NCBI GenBank assembly: GCA_946902985.2
Contig: OX336389.2
Location: 146,309,099 to 146,373,098 of the forward strand
Origin: Meconema thalassinum
Taxonomy: Eukaryota > Arthropoda > Insecta > Orthoptera > Tettigoniidae
Direction of reading: 5' to 3'
Length of the DNA: 64,000 bases
In this document: positions 54,213 through 64,000 of the stretch, piece by piece
How positions within the stretch are numbered: position 1 is the first letter of the stretch
Layout: every line of letters begins with the position of its first letter
Notes under the pieces: model-generated
What the model saw: the letters and a program-made list of their open reading frames with translations, nothing else
The model's database searches: none
What the model was told of the DNA's origin: nothing
Translations under genes and position numbers: made by a program

Positions 54213-55100
54213 CTCTGTCAACATACAAAATTCCAGTTTGTTAGCCGTAATAGATTCGTGGATATTGAGAACCATCTAAATATTTCGGAGGGTCGCCAAG
54301 TTGGATTCTTATATATGTAGGCCAGAGAACTATGTACTATTAGATGAAGATTATTGCGTAGGTATATTCAATCGCATGATAACACTCAAGAAATAAATCG
54401 ATATTTTTAAATTTCGCACAGCCGCCATAAAAACATTGAAATAAATTAAATATCAGTGGATTGAAATTTGTTTAAGCATTTACCGTACCAAGTTTCACTG
54501 CGTTTGGAGAAGCAAGCCAATATTTAAATTTCGCGTCGCTGCCATGTTGGATTTGTGCTCACCAGGTTATTGAAAATTGCTTGTTAATAGAGTTTATCAA
54601 CATACAAAATTTTAGTTTGCTTGCTGTCATAGATAGTACATATTGAGAACCGTCTAAATATTTTGGATGGGCGCCATTTTGGATTATTATTATCTATATA
54701 GGCCATAGAGTTATGGACTATTAGATGACTATAATTGCGTAGATTCATTATTTAAACGTTGACTTCGATCGAATAATTAGGACACAAGAAATAAAAACTT
54801 AATTTTAAAATTGTGCACAGCCGCCATCTTTAGTTTATATAAACAATTGGACTAAATTAGATGTCAGTGCATTACAATGTGCATAAAAGTTTACTGTAGC
54901 ATGTTTCACAGCCCTTGGATGGTTATATCGCGAGAGAAGTCTATTTAAATGTTTCCCCTTGGCCGCCTTGTTCGTTTTGAACTTAACAGGTTTTTGAAAG
55001 TCACATAGGTGAATTTGTGCCCTTTATCATCGGACAAAATTTCAGGGTGATATCTATAATAGTTTCGGAGATTTAGAATGCTGGTGAAATATTTCGCACA
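54213..55100 (+). repeat. Tandem repeat of ~380-430-bp units (two full, one partial)
   Basis: Blocks beginning with CAACATACAAAATT at 54,219 and 54,599 are followed in the same order by TATTGAGAACC(A/G)TCTAAATATTT, GGCCA(G)AGA..TATG(T/G)ACTATTAGATGA and CACAGCCGCCAT. A third, weaker start (TCATCGGACAAAATTTCAGG) is at about 55,026. Copies are clearly diverged. No coding content was seen. Confidence 0.7.
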
Positions 55101-55214
55101 GCTGCACATACACATACATTCACATACACACACACACGGACAAAAGGTGATCTCATAAGCCTATTTTTTCATAAATTAAAATAGGCTCAAAATAGTAGAA
55201 ATATAGAAACTTGT

Positions 55215-55227
55215 AATTGGTCAAGAG
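55215..55227. repeat. Target-site duplication of SINE at 55,228, 5' copy
   Basis: AATTGGTCAAGAG occurs here and at 55,559-55,571, exactly flanking the SINE. Confidence 0.9.
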
Positions 55228-55558
55228 GAAGCCTCCGTGACTTAGGCGGTAGCACGCCGGCCTCTCACCGCTGGGTCCGTAGTTCAAATCCCGGTCACTC
55301 CATTTGAGATTTGTGTTGGACAAAGTGGAGGCAGATAGGTTTTTCTCCGGGTACTCCGGTTTTCCAGGTCACAAATTTCATTCTAGCAACTCTCTCCACT
55401 ATCATTTCATTTCATCTGTCATTCATTTAATCATTGCCCCAGGGGAGTGCGACACGCCTCGTCAGCCGGCAAGGTTCATATCATCGCCGCTAGATGGGTG
55501 CTTCATTCATTCCATTCCCTGACCTGGTCGGTCGACTGTTAGCAGGCCGTGGATTTTC
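55228..55558 (+). repeat. Full-length tRNA-derived SINE, family 5, with target-site duplication
   Basis: 331 bp. The tRNA-like head GCCTCCGTGACTTAGGCGGT has a B-box GTTCAAATCCCGG; the body includes TTCTCCGGGTACTCCGGTTT and the tail GGTCGACTGTTAGCAGGCCG. It is flanked by a perfect 13-bp duplication, AATTGGTCAAGAG (second copy 55,559-55,571), which proves retrotransposition and full length. Only one copy lies in the window. Confidence 0.9.
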
Positions 55559-55819
55559 AATTGGTCAAGAGCACAGCTACACTAACGATGGTGTATTCTT
55601 AATACGGTACTTGAAAAACTCTTTAAAATACAACGCCTATCAGGACAAATTATGAAACATCTGTTCAGTTGTTGAACATCTTTCGGTCTACGGCGAGTCC
55701 ATTTTCAGCAAAACTTAGATCAAGAACAAGTTTTGAGTAAAATATAAATAATTTAAATCTAAAATTGTTATTCTGTATGTAAGAAAATTATTGCTATTGC
55801 TATTGCTATTGCTATAGCT

Positions 55820-56135
55820 GGATCGACCCCGTTGTGTAGGGGTAGCGCGCCTGCCTCTTACCCGGAAGCCTTGGGTTCGATTCCCTGCTCCGTCAGGGAT
55901 ATTCGAAATTGACGTGAGGGCTGGAATGGGGTGCACTCAGCTTCGTGAAGTCAATTGTGTAGCTGTCTGTCAGTGAGGCAGCGCCCGGGTCACGAAAATC
56001 AAGATTGACAGCTGAGGGTAACCGATGCCCTGACCACCTATCAACGCAATATCAGCAGGCCAAACGCCTGGGCAGCGATCACTTGGTAGGCCTAGGCCCT
56101 TAATGGGTTGTAGTGCCACAGGGGTTGGGGGGAGG
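55820..56135 (+). repeat. tRNA-derived SINE, family 1, copy 2
   Basis: The head GATCGACCCCGTTGTGTAGG with GGTAGCGCGCCTGCC and B-box GGGTTCGATTCCC is better preserved than copy 1 at 3150. The body has TGACGTGAGGGCTGGAATGG; the tail has TGGTAGGCCTAGGCCC and TAATGGGTTGTAGTGCCACA. A TATTGC repeat run precedes it at about 55,790-55,817. Confidence 0.8.
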
Positions 56136-57425
56136 GGGCTTAGCTTATAATTAATATGTAATAAATAAGTGGATATCTTTACAGTTGATTGAAAATATAT
56201 ATGACAAAAATGGCTTCCTTCTAAATGCTTGCCCAGTTTAATTCATCATCATTAATTTCCTCCTTCATTAAGCCCTTTAACCAGTGTGTCGTCAGAGATG
56301 CGTAAACATACAGAGCTATCCGGGTGGTAAATGATAATAATAGACTGATAATAATAACATACTTTCATGACGTTGCAGAAAAATGCTGGAAGAATATTTT
56401 GTTTGCAGAGGGGAGGGGCTTCCCTGATTGGTCTCTACCGAAGGTTCCTGTGTAGAATCCCTGACCTAGGCCTTATATGTGACGAGATGCTATTAGGAAA
56501 ACAGTTGGACCCAAGAGGTGGTGTAATGTTTATGTCGTGTAGTTGTCACATATCGATTGATGCTTCATGCTTGCGCACTTCGTTTCTTGTGAAATGAAAT
56601 AAGAGAGTTTAAGGTAAATATCTTCCATATCCACACCTATTTTCGTACCTGAAATTGACATTTAGCCACCTTATGACGAGTATGTTAAGAACTGTATGGA
56701 AGCTGGTGTGCGATGCTTGGGCTTGGAACATCTCGGTCATCAGCCTCGTGTATTTGGATGTGTGACGGCTTGTCTGCTAAACTATAATTCCGTGATCACT
56801 GTAGAAATGTGTGTAAAAGTATTAGCATGACGAATGGAATATTTCTATATTCTATTCGTCATGGTATTAGGGACAGGGATTACGTAGTTACCCCGATGCT
56901 TGAAGTAAGTTATTATCCCGGCATCTGCCTGGAGGGAATATAGAAAAAGAGGGGATATACCACATTCAGAATATCCCCTGTCAGTGCCGGGATTCGAAAC
57001 TCTGACAAACATTTGCTGCAATTGCCCTCGTGACCGTGGTTAACCATTTAACAAGCGGGAATAAAAGACAAGTTAAGCTCAGTCAAATCCCCAATAATTC
57101 ACAGCCATACTCTAGCAATGTTTTCCTATATTCGTATATACAGTATTGCATTCGAATCCATGTCATCATTTGAAAACAACACGACAGTGCGAATAGCTAG
57201 ACATTCATTAAAGAGTTTTAATAGAATAATAAACCAGATTATCATTATTATTATTATCAGTAGCAGGATTGTCAATTATTAGTACGGTATCATAATGGTT
57301 ATTATTATTATGTTGACGATATTCTTCTACATATTGATTGGGATCTGTATCACCAAGCAATCTGCGCATGTGTTGTATTCTGGAAAGTTTGTTGCGTAAA
57401 GAGAATATAGAATAATATTTGCTCT
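56136..57425. other. Non-coding stretch with a hairpin and a SINE-like head
   Basis: No gene is supported. A near-perfect 17-bp inverted repeat is at 56,826-56,863. A minus-strand tRNA-like segment (GTTAAATGGTTAACCACGG, B-box-like GTTTCGAATCCCGG) is at about 56,985-57,060. ATT repeats occur at 57,240-57,255 and 57,298-57,310. Confidence 0.5.
56826..56863. repeat. Short hairpin (17-bp stem, 4-nt loop)
   Basis: CATGACGAATGGAATAT and ATATTCTATTCGTCATG are reverse complements but for one base, separated by TTCT. It could be a remnant of a small inverted-repeat element or an RNA hairpin. No flanking duplication was seen. Confidence 0.7.
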
Positions 57426-57429
57426 CCAA

Positions 57430-57790
57430 CATGGCGTAGAGGATATAACTCATATCGTAGCTGCGTCTGCAAAACCGTAAGAACATTTTGCTGTGGGCTC
57501 GAAACAATGTACGGTACAAAGAAAGTGGGTTGGAGGGAATTGGTAGTTTGGATACCAGGAATACAGGCACATAGCGGAAAACCACTTTTTGGATTACTAA
57601 GGTGGGAATCCAAATTACCTCTTCTCAGGGATCTTCCCTTCTTTAAAAAGTAAAGAAGGAAGATTGTAGTTTTACGTGACCGTGAATCTTGTGATTATTA
57701 GTCACGGGACCTCCTTTTTACGTGGAATCCGAACCACAAGACATGGCATGTCAATTCGAAAATCTCACATGCATTGACCAGGACCCTTCT
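57430..57790 (-). repeat. tRNA-derived SINE, family 3, copy 2 (head missing, internal insertion)
   Basis: The end TATAACTCATATCGTAGCT and the body TTACGTGGAATCCGAACCAC with TTCGAAAATCTCACATGCAT match the copy at 49,912-50,141. The tRNA-like head is absent, and about 170 bp (57,480-57,650) interrupts the match. Confidence 0.65.
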
Positions 57791-58400
57791 TTAAAAGCCT
57801 AGTTAACGTTAATACAAGCATATTGAGCCATGTGAATGAGAACTAGTTGCTGCTAGGCCTTAAACATTTTTGAGATGTTTCTGTGATTCGTGTGAATGAA
57901 AGTACTAGAATCTACTACACTTTTATGTATCTTGAATTTTCCGAGCAGGATAGATACATCAAGGATTTGGTGTGAACAAATAGTAGATTCTACTTTATTG
58001 CTTCTTAGATGCACCTTATTTTTTCTCTGTGTGATATATTTTCTATAAAGGTTGAAGGTAATTCGAGGTATGATTTCTGGTAGGATACATGTGTAAAGGT
58101 TAGACACGAACATTCCTTTTGTGGACGAAGAAAACTACTAAAACAACTTTTACGATGTCCCTGGTGAGGGACGAACCCACCCTCTCTCAAGAGAAACTCC
58201 AACATGTAACTCCTGAATTTACTGAACTTTGTTTGATAGTCAGATCTCAAGCAGAACATAATATGTGATGGTATATCATTGACGAATTCATTGATCCATT
58301 CGTGACCTCTCACCGTAGAGACCAGTCTGCAAGCATGCTGGGAGAAGTAATCGCAGTAGAATGATTGTCTGGAGTGGATGTAGAAAATTTTGAACTGGCC
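57791..58400. other. Non-coding flank of the piggyBac element
   Basis: No gene is supported. GGTGAGGGACGAACCCACC near 58,154-58,173 could be a minus-strand B-box of another tRNA-derived repeat. Confidence 0.45.
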
Positions 58401-58783
58401 TTAACACTAGAATGGCCGGAGCGGTCATTTTGACAGTTTGGGAATTTGAAGCCAATGTCACGTTCGTAATTTTTATGAACGAGGGTGTGCTTCTGCGACT
58501 TTTAATCATTTAGGGTTTTATGCATTTGCACAAAAAATAGATTAGTAGATGATATAGGAACACTGATATAGGCCGCTATATCTAGGAAGGCCATAAGCGG
58601 TCATTTTGACTGCTTCATTTCTTTGAAACGCTGAGCTCTATTTTGTTCACTGCTTACTCCCTGGGATGTATCCACGTGGCGCTGTAGGAGCACATGTTGT
58701 AACTAAGCCGTAGGCTACGCCGCCAGTGGTCGATGTGAGTGGACAAGTCAGTGCATGTCTCTCGTGTATCGTAGCGCGTAACA

Positions 58784-60063
58784 ATGGCTCTGCGGCAAAA
58801 ACTTACTCCTGCTCAATTATTGGTAGAACTTGAAATTAACACAAAAAGTTATAAAAATGTCCAGCATAACTCAACACATTTCTAGCGTTTCGCCCCTGCA
58901 TGCCAATTGGGCTCTTCAGTTGGTAAAGGCACACCTATCAAGACGCGTGGCAGGCACGCACATGATTCTCTTTCGAGAACATTTGATTATATTAGAACTT
59001 GAAATGTTAACAGAAGATAATTCAGGTGACGAAGATACATTATCGGACATAGAAGTAATGAGTGCTGATGAGGATTATATACCTCAGGAATTTGGTAATA
59101 CGTTGGGTAGTGATAGTGATTCGAATAATGGAAATATGAATGAAGTGGAATCCGTATCTCCAACAGACGTAGTTCTTCCTGCAATTAGCTGTGATCAGTC
59201 ATCCGGTACAGGACGATCCAGCAGCAGAGGGCATCCTTTCCGAAGAGGACGCGGACGAGGTGGCAGAGGATGTGAACTGGGAACTTGTACTCCATTTGCA
59301 CCAGGAAATCAATTACGTGGTAGGGATGGAACTACTATTTGGACAGTTATTGATAGCAGCGGGAACCCTCCTGGCAGGATTACTGCACATAATGTACTGA
59401 AAGATGTTAAATGTAATGTCCAGACTAATAGCAAGGTTAGTGCTTGGCATTTGTTTGTGGATACATCCATGTTGGACGTTGAAGCATATAAAGATGTGCA
59501 CAGAGACCGAAGCTCGTAGGCAGACAATGGACATCAATTGGTTTATTTCTTTGGAAGAACTGGAAGCGTTTATTGCTTTATTATATGCTCGTGGAGCTTA
59601 TAAACTCACTAGTCTTTCCGTGGATCATGTGGTCATCTGAATGGGGTCCCCCTGTCTTCACTAACACAATAGGAAGAAACAGGTTCAACGAAATATTGAG
59701 GTCCCTGCGCTTTGATCTGCGTAAAACTAGATCTACTCGTTTGCAGACGGACAAATTTGCTTTGGCATCTGCTGTTTGGAATAGATTTATTGAGAATTGC
59801 CATGCGTGCTACAAACCAGGGGGGAATGTCACTTCTGATGGACAACTTTTCCCCAGCAAAGAGCGTAGATTCACGCATTGCATTACCAACAAACCAGACA
59901 AATTTGGCATAAAATTCTGGCTGTTGGGGGATGTTGATTCTAAGTATTTGTGCGACGGGTTTCCTTACCTTGGGAAAGACGATATGCATCCTGCCAATGA
60001 GCCTCTGCCTGAAAATGTTGTCATGAATCTCTTGGGCTCATACCTCAAGAAAGGACGTAAGTA
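58784..60063 (+). pseudogene. piggyBac-type transposase, frameshifted and truncated
   Basis: Starts MALRQKLTPAQLLVELE, then a 156-bp insertion bounded by TAGAACTTGAAAT repeats, then the acidic stretch LTEDNSGDEDTLSDIEVMSADEDY. An Arg/Gly-rich stretch follows. The DDE core begins TIWTVIDSSG and continues after a frameshift with INWFISLEELEAFIALLYARGAYKLTS, a further shift, EWGPPVFTNTIGRNRFNEILRSLRFD, then GGNVTSDGQLFPSK (first catalytic Asp block, usually DEQL), NKPDKFGIKFWLLGDVDSKYLCDGFPYLGKD (second Asp block). It ends at SYLKKGRK, just before the usual block with the later catalytic Asp. The C-terminal Cys-rich finger is missing. It cannot encode an active enzyme. Confidence 0.88.
58824..59005 (+). 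repeat. 156-bp insertion with 13-bp direct repeats inside the piggyBac gene
   Basis: TAGAACTTGAAAT stands at 58,824-58,836 and 58,993-59,005. Deleting one copy and the 156 bp between them joins VELE to LEMLTEDNS, the expected acidic N-terminal region. The inserted text has no terminal inverted repeat, tRNA-like head or coding motif that I recognise. Confidence 0.7.
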
Positions 60064-60149
60064 GGGGAGTGATGGCGCTTCTACTTCACTCCAGAACATA
60101 CATGCCCCTTACTACTAAGCCTCATCCATGTTAAATAATTAATATCTCT

Positions 60150-60497
60150 TGAACGCATGGTCGGATGTTGACAAATGAGATGTCATTGGACTCGAGCTGT
60201 CGTCTTCTTTCCCATGGACTACTCGTTATATTTTTGAATTTTTTTTGAAAATTTTTGTTTTGGAAAGTAGGTGATAGTTTGAAAACCAAACATGATAGAA
60301 CGTTGTGCCATGGCTCAAACGAATGGTCTTTATGACCTTTATTTTCTATAATAAAACTTTTTTATTTTTTACATTTTTTGAAAAACATTCAATTTTGAAA
60401 TTTTTATATTTTGGAAACTAGGAAATCTACAAAAAGTTTATTTGAAGAAATTAATCATTCCAAAATAAATTTCAAGTCTCTAGGATAAAAACCTGAC
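60150..60497. repeat. Satellite-like degenerate repeat (related to 60.70 kb)
   Basis: 60,152-60,236 (ATCTCTTGAACGCATGG ... GACTACTCGTTATATTTTTG) corresponds in order to 60,703-60,798 (ATCTCGCGAACCAATCA ... GAGCACTCGTTATATTTAAA). The remaining sequence to 60,497 is T/A-rich with no gene. Confidence 0.55.
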
Positions 60498-60660
60498 AGT
60501 AGTGGGATGATGGGAAAGCTGCTACACTTAGGAAGTAGTGAGCCCCTGCGACCTTGGAATGGAAGGAGTGAGGCTAGGAGGGCGTGCTTGGATTCGTGTT
60601 TTTCGTCTCGTTGTGCTCTTTACGGGAATGTAGGTGTCGAAAAGGTGAAAATCTGGAAAC
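60498..60660 (+). mobile_element. Second terminus of the palindromic-element family
   Basis: Begins AGTAGTG and aligns over about 150 bp with the outer end of the palindrome at 23,280: GCTACACTTAGGAAGTAGTG (GCTCCACTTAGGAAGTTGTG there), GAGCCCCTGCGACCTTGGAA, then GCTAGGAGGGCGTGCTTGG and CTTTACGGGAATGTAGGTGT, the first 141-bp unit. Identity by eye is in the upper 80s per cent. After GTCGAAAAGGTGAA the sequence departs. The opposite end was not found, so the length and any target-site duplication of this copy are unknown. Confidence 0.8.
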
Positions 60661-60689
60661 ATGTTTTTTTGGGGGGTAAAACCGTGATT

Positions 60690-61060
60690 TTAGACTTTTT
60701 GTTATATCTCGCGAACCAATCATTCTAGAGGCACGTATGAGGGGTCCAAGGACTCGGGGTGATGTCCTCTCTGCTATGGAGCACTCGTTATATTTAAAAA
60801 AAATGAAAACTCGATTTTGGGGTAAACACGTGTTTTTTTGTGATATTTGCCGATATCTCACGAACCAATAAGCCTAGAGACTTGTACGAGGTGCCATTTT
60901 TTTCGTCGCGTTGTCCTCGTGCCGAGGATGTTCGTGTTGAGCAGGAATGAAAAACCATGTTGAGGTAAAACCGTGATTCTAGAGTGTTTGCTCTATCTCG
61001 CAAACCCATAACGCTAGAGACATGTACGAGGTGTCCTAGGACTCGGGCTAACACCCCCTT
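60690..61060 (+). repeat. Degenerate tandem repeats (~145-bp period), possibly body of the second element
   Basis: The block TATCTC(G/A)C(G/A)AACC followed by CTAGAG(A/G)CA/CT and (G)TA(C/T)GAGG recurs at about 60,705, 60,851 and 60,996, each preceded by a (G)GGTAAAACCGTG or GGTAAACACGTG block. This is satellite-like DNA directly following the AGTAGTG terminus. Confidence 0.65.
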
Positions 61061-61841
61061 TCGAATGTGGTAGATATTTTTTCCAAAAAATTATTCACAA
61101 AGGGCCTAAGGCCATACATGTTGAAAAAACTTTTTTCTTTACCTGTTTATAATGTTCATGAAGCATGGTGGTTGAGAGAGACGATACTGCTGGTTGTGTG
61201 TGTTTCAACGAACCTGTCGCTAACCACAAGGACCATGCTTAATAGAACAATCGCTATTTCGGCGGGTCGGTGTATGACAGAGCGAGGGTTCGTTTTCTGA
61301 TATTTTACCTTTAACGTGTAAACGGTGATGAAAACTTGGTTCTATATTGGTCGAAGCGAGTAGAGAAAACAAACTTGCCAAGGAGCAGGAGGTGAATGTC
61401 ATTTGAGCTTATTGGAATGCGCTGATCTGACTTTACAACAGGTGCAATGAAAAAATGACAATGACGCTTGAAGGTGAAATAATCTGACCATCGTGGTGGC
61501 AGGGAAGAGCGAAATGCATGTGAACACGTGTGAGATGACATGTACGCTAAACCAGTTACATCCTGTTTGCTTCGTACGAGAGAAAAGGCAAGTTCATGTG
61601 AAATTTGATCTGCCACAGGTGTTCACCTGGGACGTTGGCTGTCCACGTGTTTGATAACAGGATGTTCAAAGCGTGGGAAAAATGATTATACATGCAACGT
61701 AACATATATAAAGACATGTTGTTATCATTTCCTCTCTCACTTAGGTGACTACCTTTGAACACATTGCGTTGCGTGAAACCCCTGGTCTTGTTTAACAGTT
61801 TTGGTGTTGGTGGAAAATACTTAACCTTGTTGTGGGGTAGG

Positions 61842-61876
<35 letters not shown>

Positions 61877-61905
61877 TCATTTATATATTTATTGATTTAT
61901 ATATA
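61061..61905. other. Non-coding stretch
   Basis: No gene or repeat is supported until the TA dinucleotide run at 61,846-61,872. Confidence 0.5.
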
Positions 61906-62324
61906 TATACTAGCAGAAGTACCCATTCTTCGAACGGTCTTCGGTATTAATAACCAGATGTTATCAATTGAGCTACTGTTGCAATGTTTAGGGGTTTGGA
62001 ACCTGTTTGTTGGCAAAGAAAAATTATTAGTTAAAATGTGCTCTCAAACTAAATTTACCTAACGTGTTCTTCCTGGCGTGAAAATAAAATTGAAAACTTC
62101 GTAGAAGAATCGCAATACACGTCACATACGAACTGACCCTAACCGTTGTGTCAAGTGCCCAACTACAGGAAGACCCCTTTTATAAATTATAAAGGCTTGT
62201 GGTGCATGAAAATTCAGTGTTTTTAGCCTCCAATGGCCCAAATTCCTAAAATCAGCAAAAAACAGTCTACTATTTCTATTCAGGAATTTTTGAAAATAAT
62301 GTTGATGTGTGGAGATATAATAGA

Positions 62325-64000
62325 CCTTCTGTACGACATATCGCACGTGTAAGTCGTGTGAAAAAAATCTAGGCTACTCCATTTGCAACCTTTCACAGAA
62401 ATGTAATAAATGGAGTGGCATTACTTATTCCAGAAATAGATGGAAAGTTGGATGCCACCTCTTGAGATACTGTTGTCATGGTTAGTGGCTTGCATTCCTT
62501 CTTTAGTTTATTAAATGAAATTAATTTTCTGGGAATGTCTATGAAACTGTTGGGTTTAGAGCCTTAAAATATAGTTTTCGGGGACCCTTTAAGGCTCTTG
62601 AGGGGCCCCGAGTTTTGTTTCTGACCCCAATGGTTTGAAAATGAGCTTTGTCTCTTCGTTGTACGCCTTAATAATGATGATAATTAAAAGAATAATACTA
62701 ATAATAATAATAATAATAATAATATAACAAAATAGGGATAGGGATATAATAGACCTTCCGGACCATACCCGCACGTGTAAATCGCGTTAAAAAATTCTAG
62801 ATTACCCCTTGACCCCTTAAGCGCATTATATGTATTGATGAATATTTCAGCTTAATTTGGATCCGTTATAACCTTATTGCCGTTTGCAAACCTTCACAGT
62901 AATGTAATAAATGGAATTGTATTGCGTCTTACAGAAATAGATGGATCTCTGAGATTCTGTTGCCATTGTTACCGGCATGCATTCCTTCATTAATTTATTA
63001 AGTGAAATTAGTTTTTTGGGAATATCTCAAAACTGTTGGTTTTAGGGCCTTAAAATGTGGTTTTCGGGGTCCTTTTAGGGCCCCCGAGTTTCGTTTCTGA
63101 CATTGAGGGGCTGAAAATGAGCTTTGTCTCACGCTTATTTCAGCATGTATTTTAAGGGGGTAGACCCCCTGTTATGAGAGGTACGGAGAAGAGTTACATC
63201 AATGATTAGTGTCATGCCCCTGATGGATATCTGTATCAAATTTTACGTTAATCCACCCAGCCGTTCTCGAGTTATAAGGACACAAAAAATTGTCCACAGA
63301 CAGACAGACAAAAATATATTTTTGCGTGCATCCGTCACAAAACAGTCTGAAACGGACAAATATGTCAAATTTTCGTAGAAAAGCCGAAAAATCAGACAAA
63401 CATTCATTTTTATATAATAGAGAAGGGATATAACAATCCTTCCGTACCACACCCGCACGTGTAAATCGCGTGAAAAATTCTAGAGTACCCCTTGACCCCT
63501 TAAGCGCATTGTATATATTAATGAATATTTCAGCTTAATTTGGATCCATTATAAACTTATAGCCGTTTGCAAACCTTCACAGTAATGTAATAAATGGAAT
63601 TGCATTGCGTCTTACAGAAATAGATGGACCTCTGAGATTCAGTTGCCATGGTTACCGCCATGCATTATTTCATTAATTTATTAAGTAAAATTAGTTTTCT
63701 GGAAATATCTCAAAAACTGTTGGTTTTAGGGCCTTGAAATGTGGTTTTCGGGGGCCCACTAGGGCCCCCGAGTTTCGTTTCTCACATTGAGGGGCTGAAA
63801 ATGAGCTTTGTTTCACCCTTCTACGCCTATTTCAGCATGTATTTTAAGGGGGTAGGGCCCCTTTTATGAGAGGTACGGAGAAGAGTTACATCAATGATTA
63901 GTGTGGTGCCTCTGATGGATATCTGTATCAAATTTTACGTTGATCCACCCAGCCGTTCTCAAGTTATAAGGACTCGTAGAAGTTGTCCACAGACACACAG
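62325..64000 (+). repeat. Long-period tandem repeat (~680 bp), three copies, the last cut by the window end
   Basis: Blocks in the order GCACGTGTAA(A/G)TCG, CTTTCACAGAAATGTAATAA (CCTTCACAGTAATGTAATAA in later copies), AGATGG, GGCCTTAAAATGTGGTTTTC, GGGCCCCCGAGTTTCGTTTC and GGCTGAAAATGAGCTTTGT start near 62,345, 62,770 and 63,454. Copies two and three also share CACCCAGCCGTTCTCGAGTT and GTCCACAGACAGACAGACAA-type text. Copy one lacks the last third and is followed by an AAT microsatellite (62,697-62,722). No coding capacity is seen. The ends resemble dispersed non-autonomous repeats of insects, but the class is unknown. Confidence 0.75.

Larger units (their letters stand above)
58401..60063 (+). 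mobile_element. piggyBac-like DNA transposon, 3'-truncated
   Basis: The 5' end is TTAA (58,401-58,404) followed by CACTAGAATGGCCGGAGCGG and TCATTTTGAC. A subterminal direct copy of this end, CTAGGAAGGCCATAAGCGG plus TCATTTTGAC, is at 58,582-58,610. TTAA targeting and this arrangement are typical of piggyBac-like elements. The transposase gene begins at 58,784 and stops abruptly at 60,063. No matching 3' terminal repeat was found, so the right end is lost. Confidence 0.85.

Noticed and set aside
3150..55310. tRNA-like heads at 3.15, 25.86, 48.88, 49.11 and 55.23 kb as tRNA genes
   Set aside because: They have A/B-box-like text but incomplete stems, and are followed by SINE bodies that recur elsewhere or carry target-site duplications.

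Overview
The window reads as a transposon-dense, gene-poor stretch of a large arthropod genome, most likely an insect. The evidence is the LINE, SINE, piggyBac and Penelope content, eukaryotic tRNA architecture, TTAGG-type telomere-like tracts and the absence of any bacterial gene organisation. No intact single-copy host protein gene was recognised. The species is not identifiable from the sequence alone.

Layout. 1-11.4 kb: mostly anonymous AT-rich DNA with scattered C2H2 zinc-finger remnants, all on the minus strand, a degraded Tc1/mariner-like fragment and a tRNA-derived SINE. 11.84-16.74 kb: a complete non-LTR retrotransposon (called LINE-A here) bounded by a 14-bp target-site duplication. 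Its two ORFs lie in one frame separated by a single stop codon, and ORF1 carries a 2A-like motif. 16.7-21.5 kb: AT-rich low-complexity DNA and a hairpin-rich tandem array. 21.56-23.28 kb and 41.81-42.69 kb: the two halves of one degraded RTE-like retrotransposon (LINE-B).

Between these halves, at 23,280-41,802, sits the main discovery: an 18.5-kb element that is almost entirely one palindrome, with two arms of about 9.2-9.3 kb around a 32-bp spacer. It has AGTAGTG...CACTACT ends and a 6-bp target-site duplication (CATACT). Each arm carries, from outside inward: a 141-bp tandem array, a ~225-bp tandem array, a tRNA-derived SINE, an apparently intact tRNA-Leu(UAA) gene, a FLYWCH zinc-finger gene (intact on the left, frameshifted on the right), GTGGGAGCAAA arrays and TTAGG-like tracts. 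The AG/CT ends and 6-bp duplication resemble Polinton/Maverick elements, but I found no DNA polymerase, integrase, protease, ATPase or capsid gene. It is best described as a non-autonomous, possibly undescribed giant foldback element. A related terminus occurs at 60,498 and a single-copy relative of its centre at about 46.57-46.79 kb.

42.9-48 kb: a Penelope-like reverse transcriptase remnant, a CCTCAAA simple array, a minus-strand LTR-retrotransposon gag pseudogene and a Pif1-type (Helitron-like) helicase fragment. 48.9-50.15 kb: SINEs. 50.2-54.1 kb: a degraded CR1-like LINE (LINE-C) with a second 2A-like motif, a PHD finger and an SGNH esterase in ORF1. 54.2-58.2 kb: ~380-bp repeats, a SINE with clear target-site duplication, and another SINE. 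58.4-60.06 kb: a 3'-truncated piggyBac transposon. 60.15-64 kb: degenerate satellite-like repeats.

The genes do not form a pathway; the window is a record of nested mobile-element insertions. The clearest insertion order is LINE-B first, then the palindromic element into it. All family names were assigned by reading motifs by eye, without database searches.
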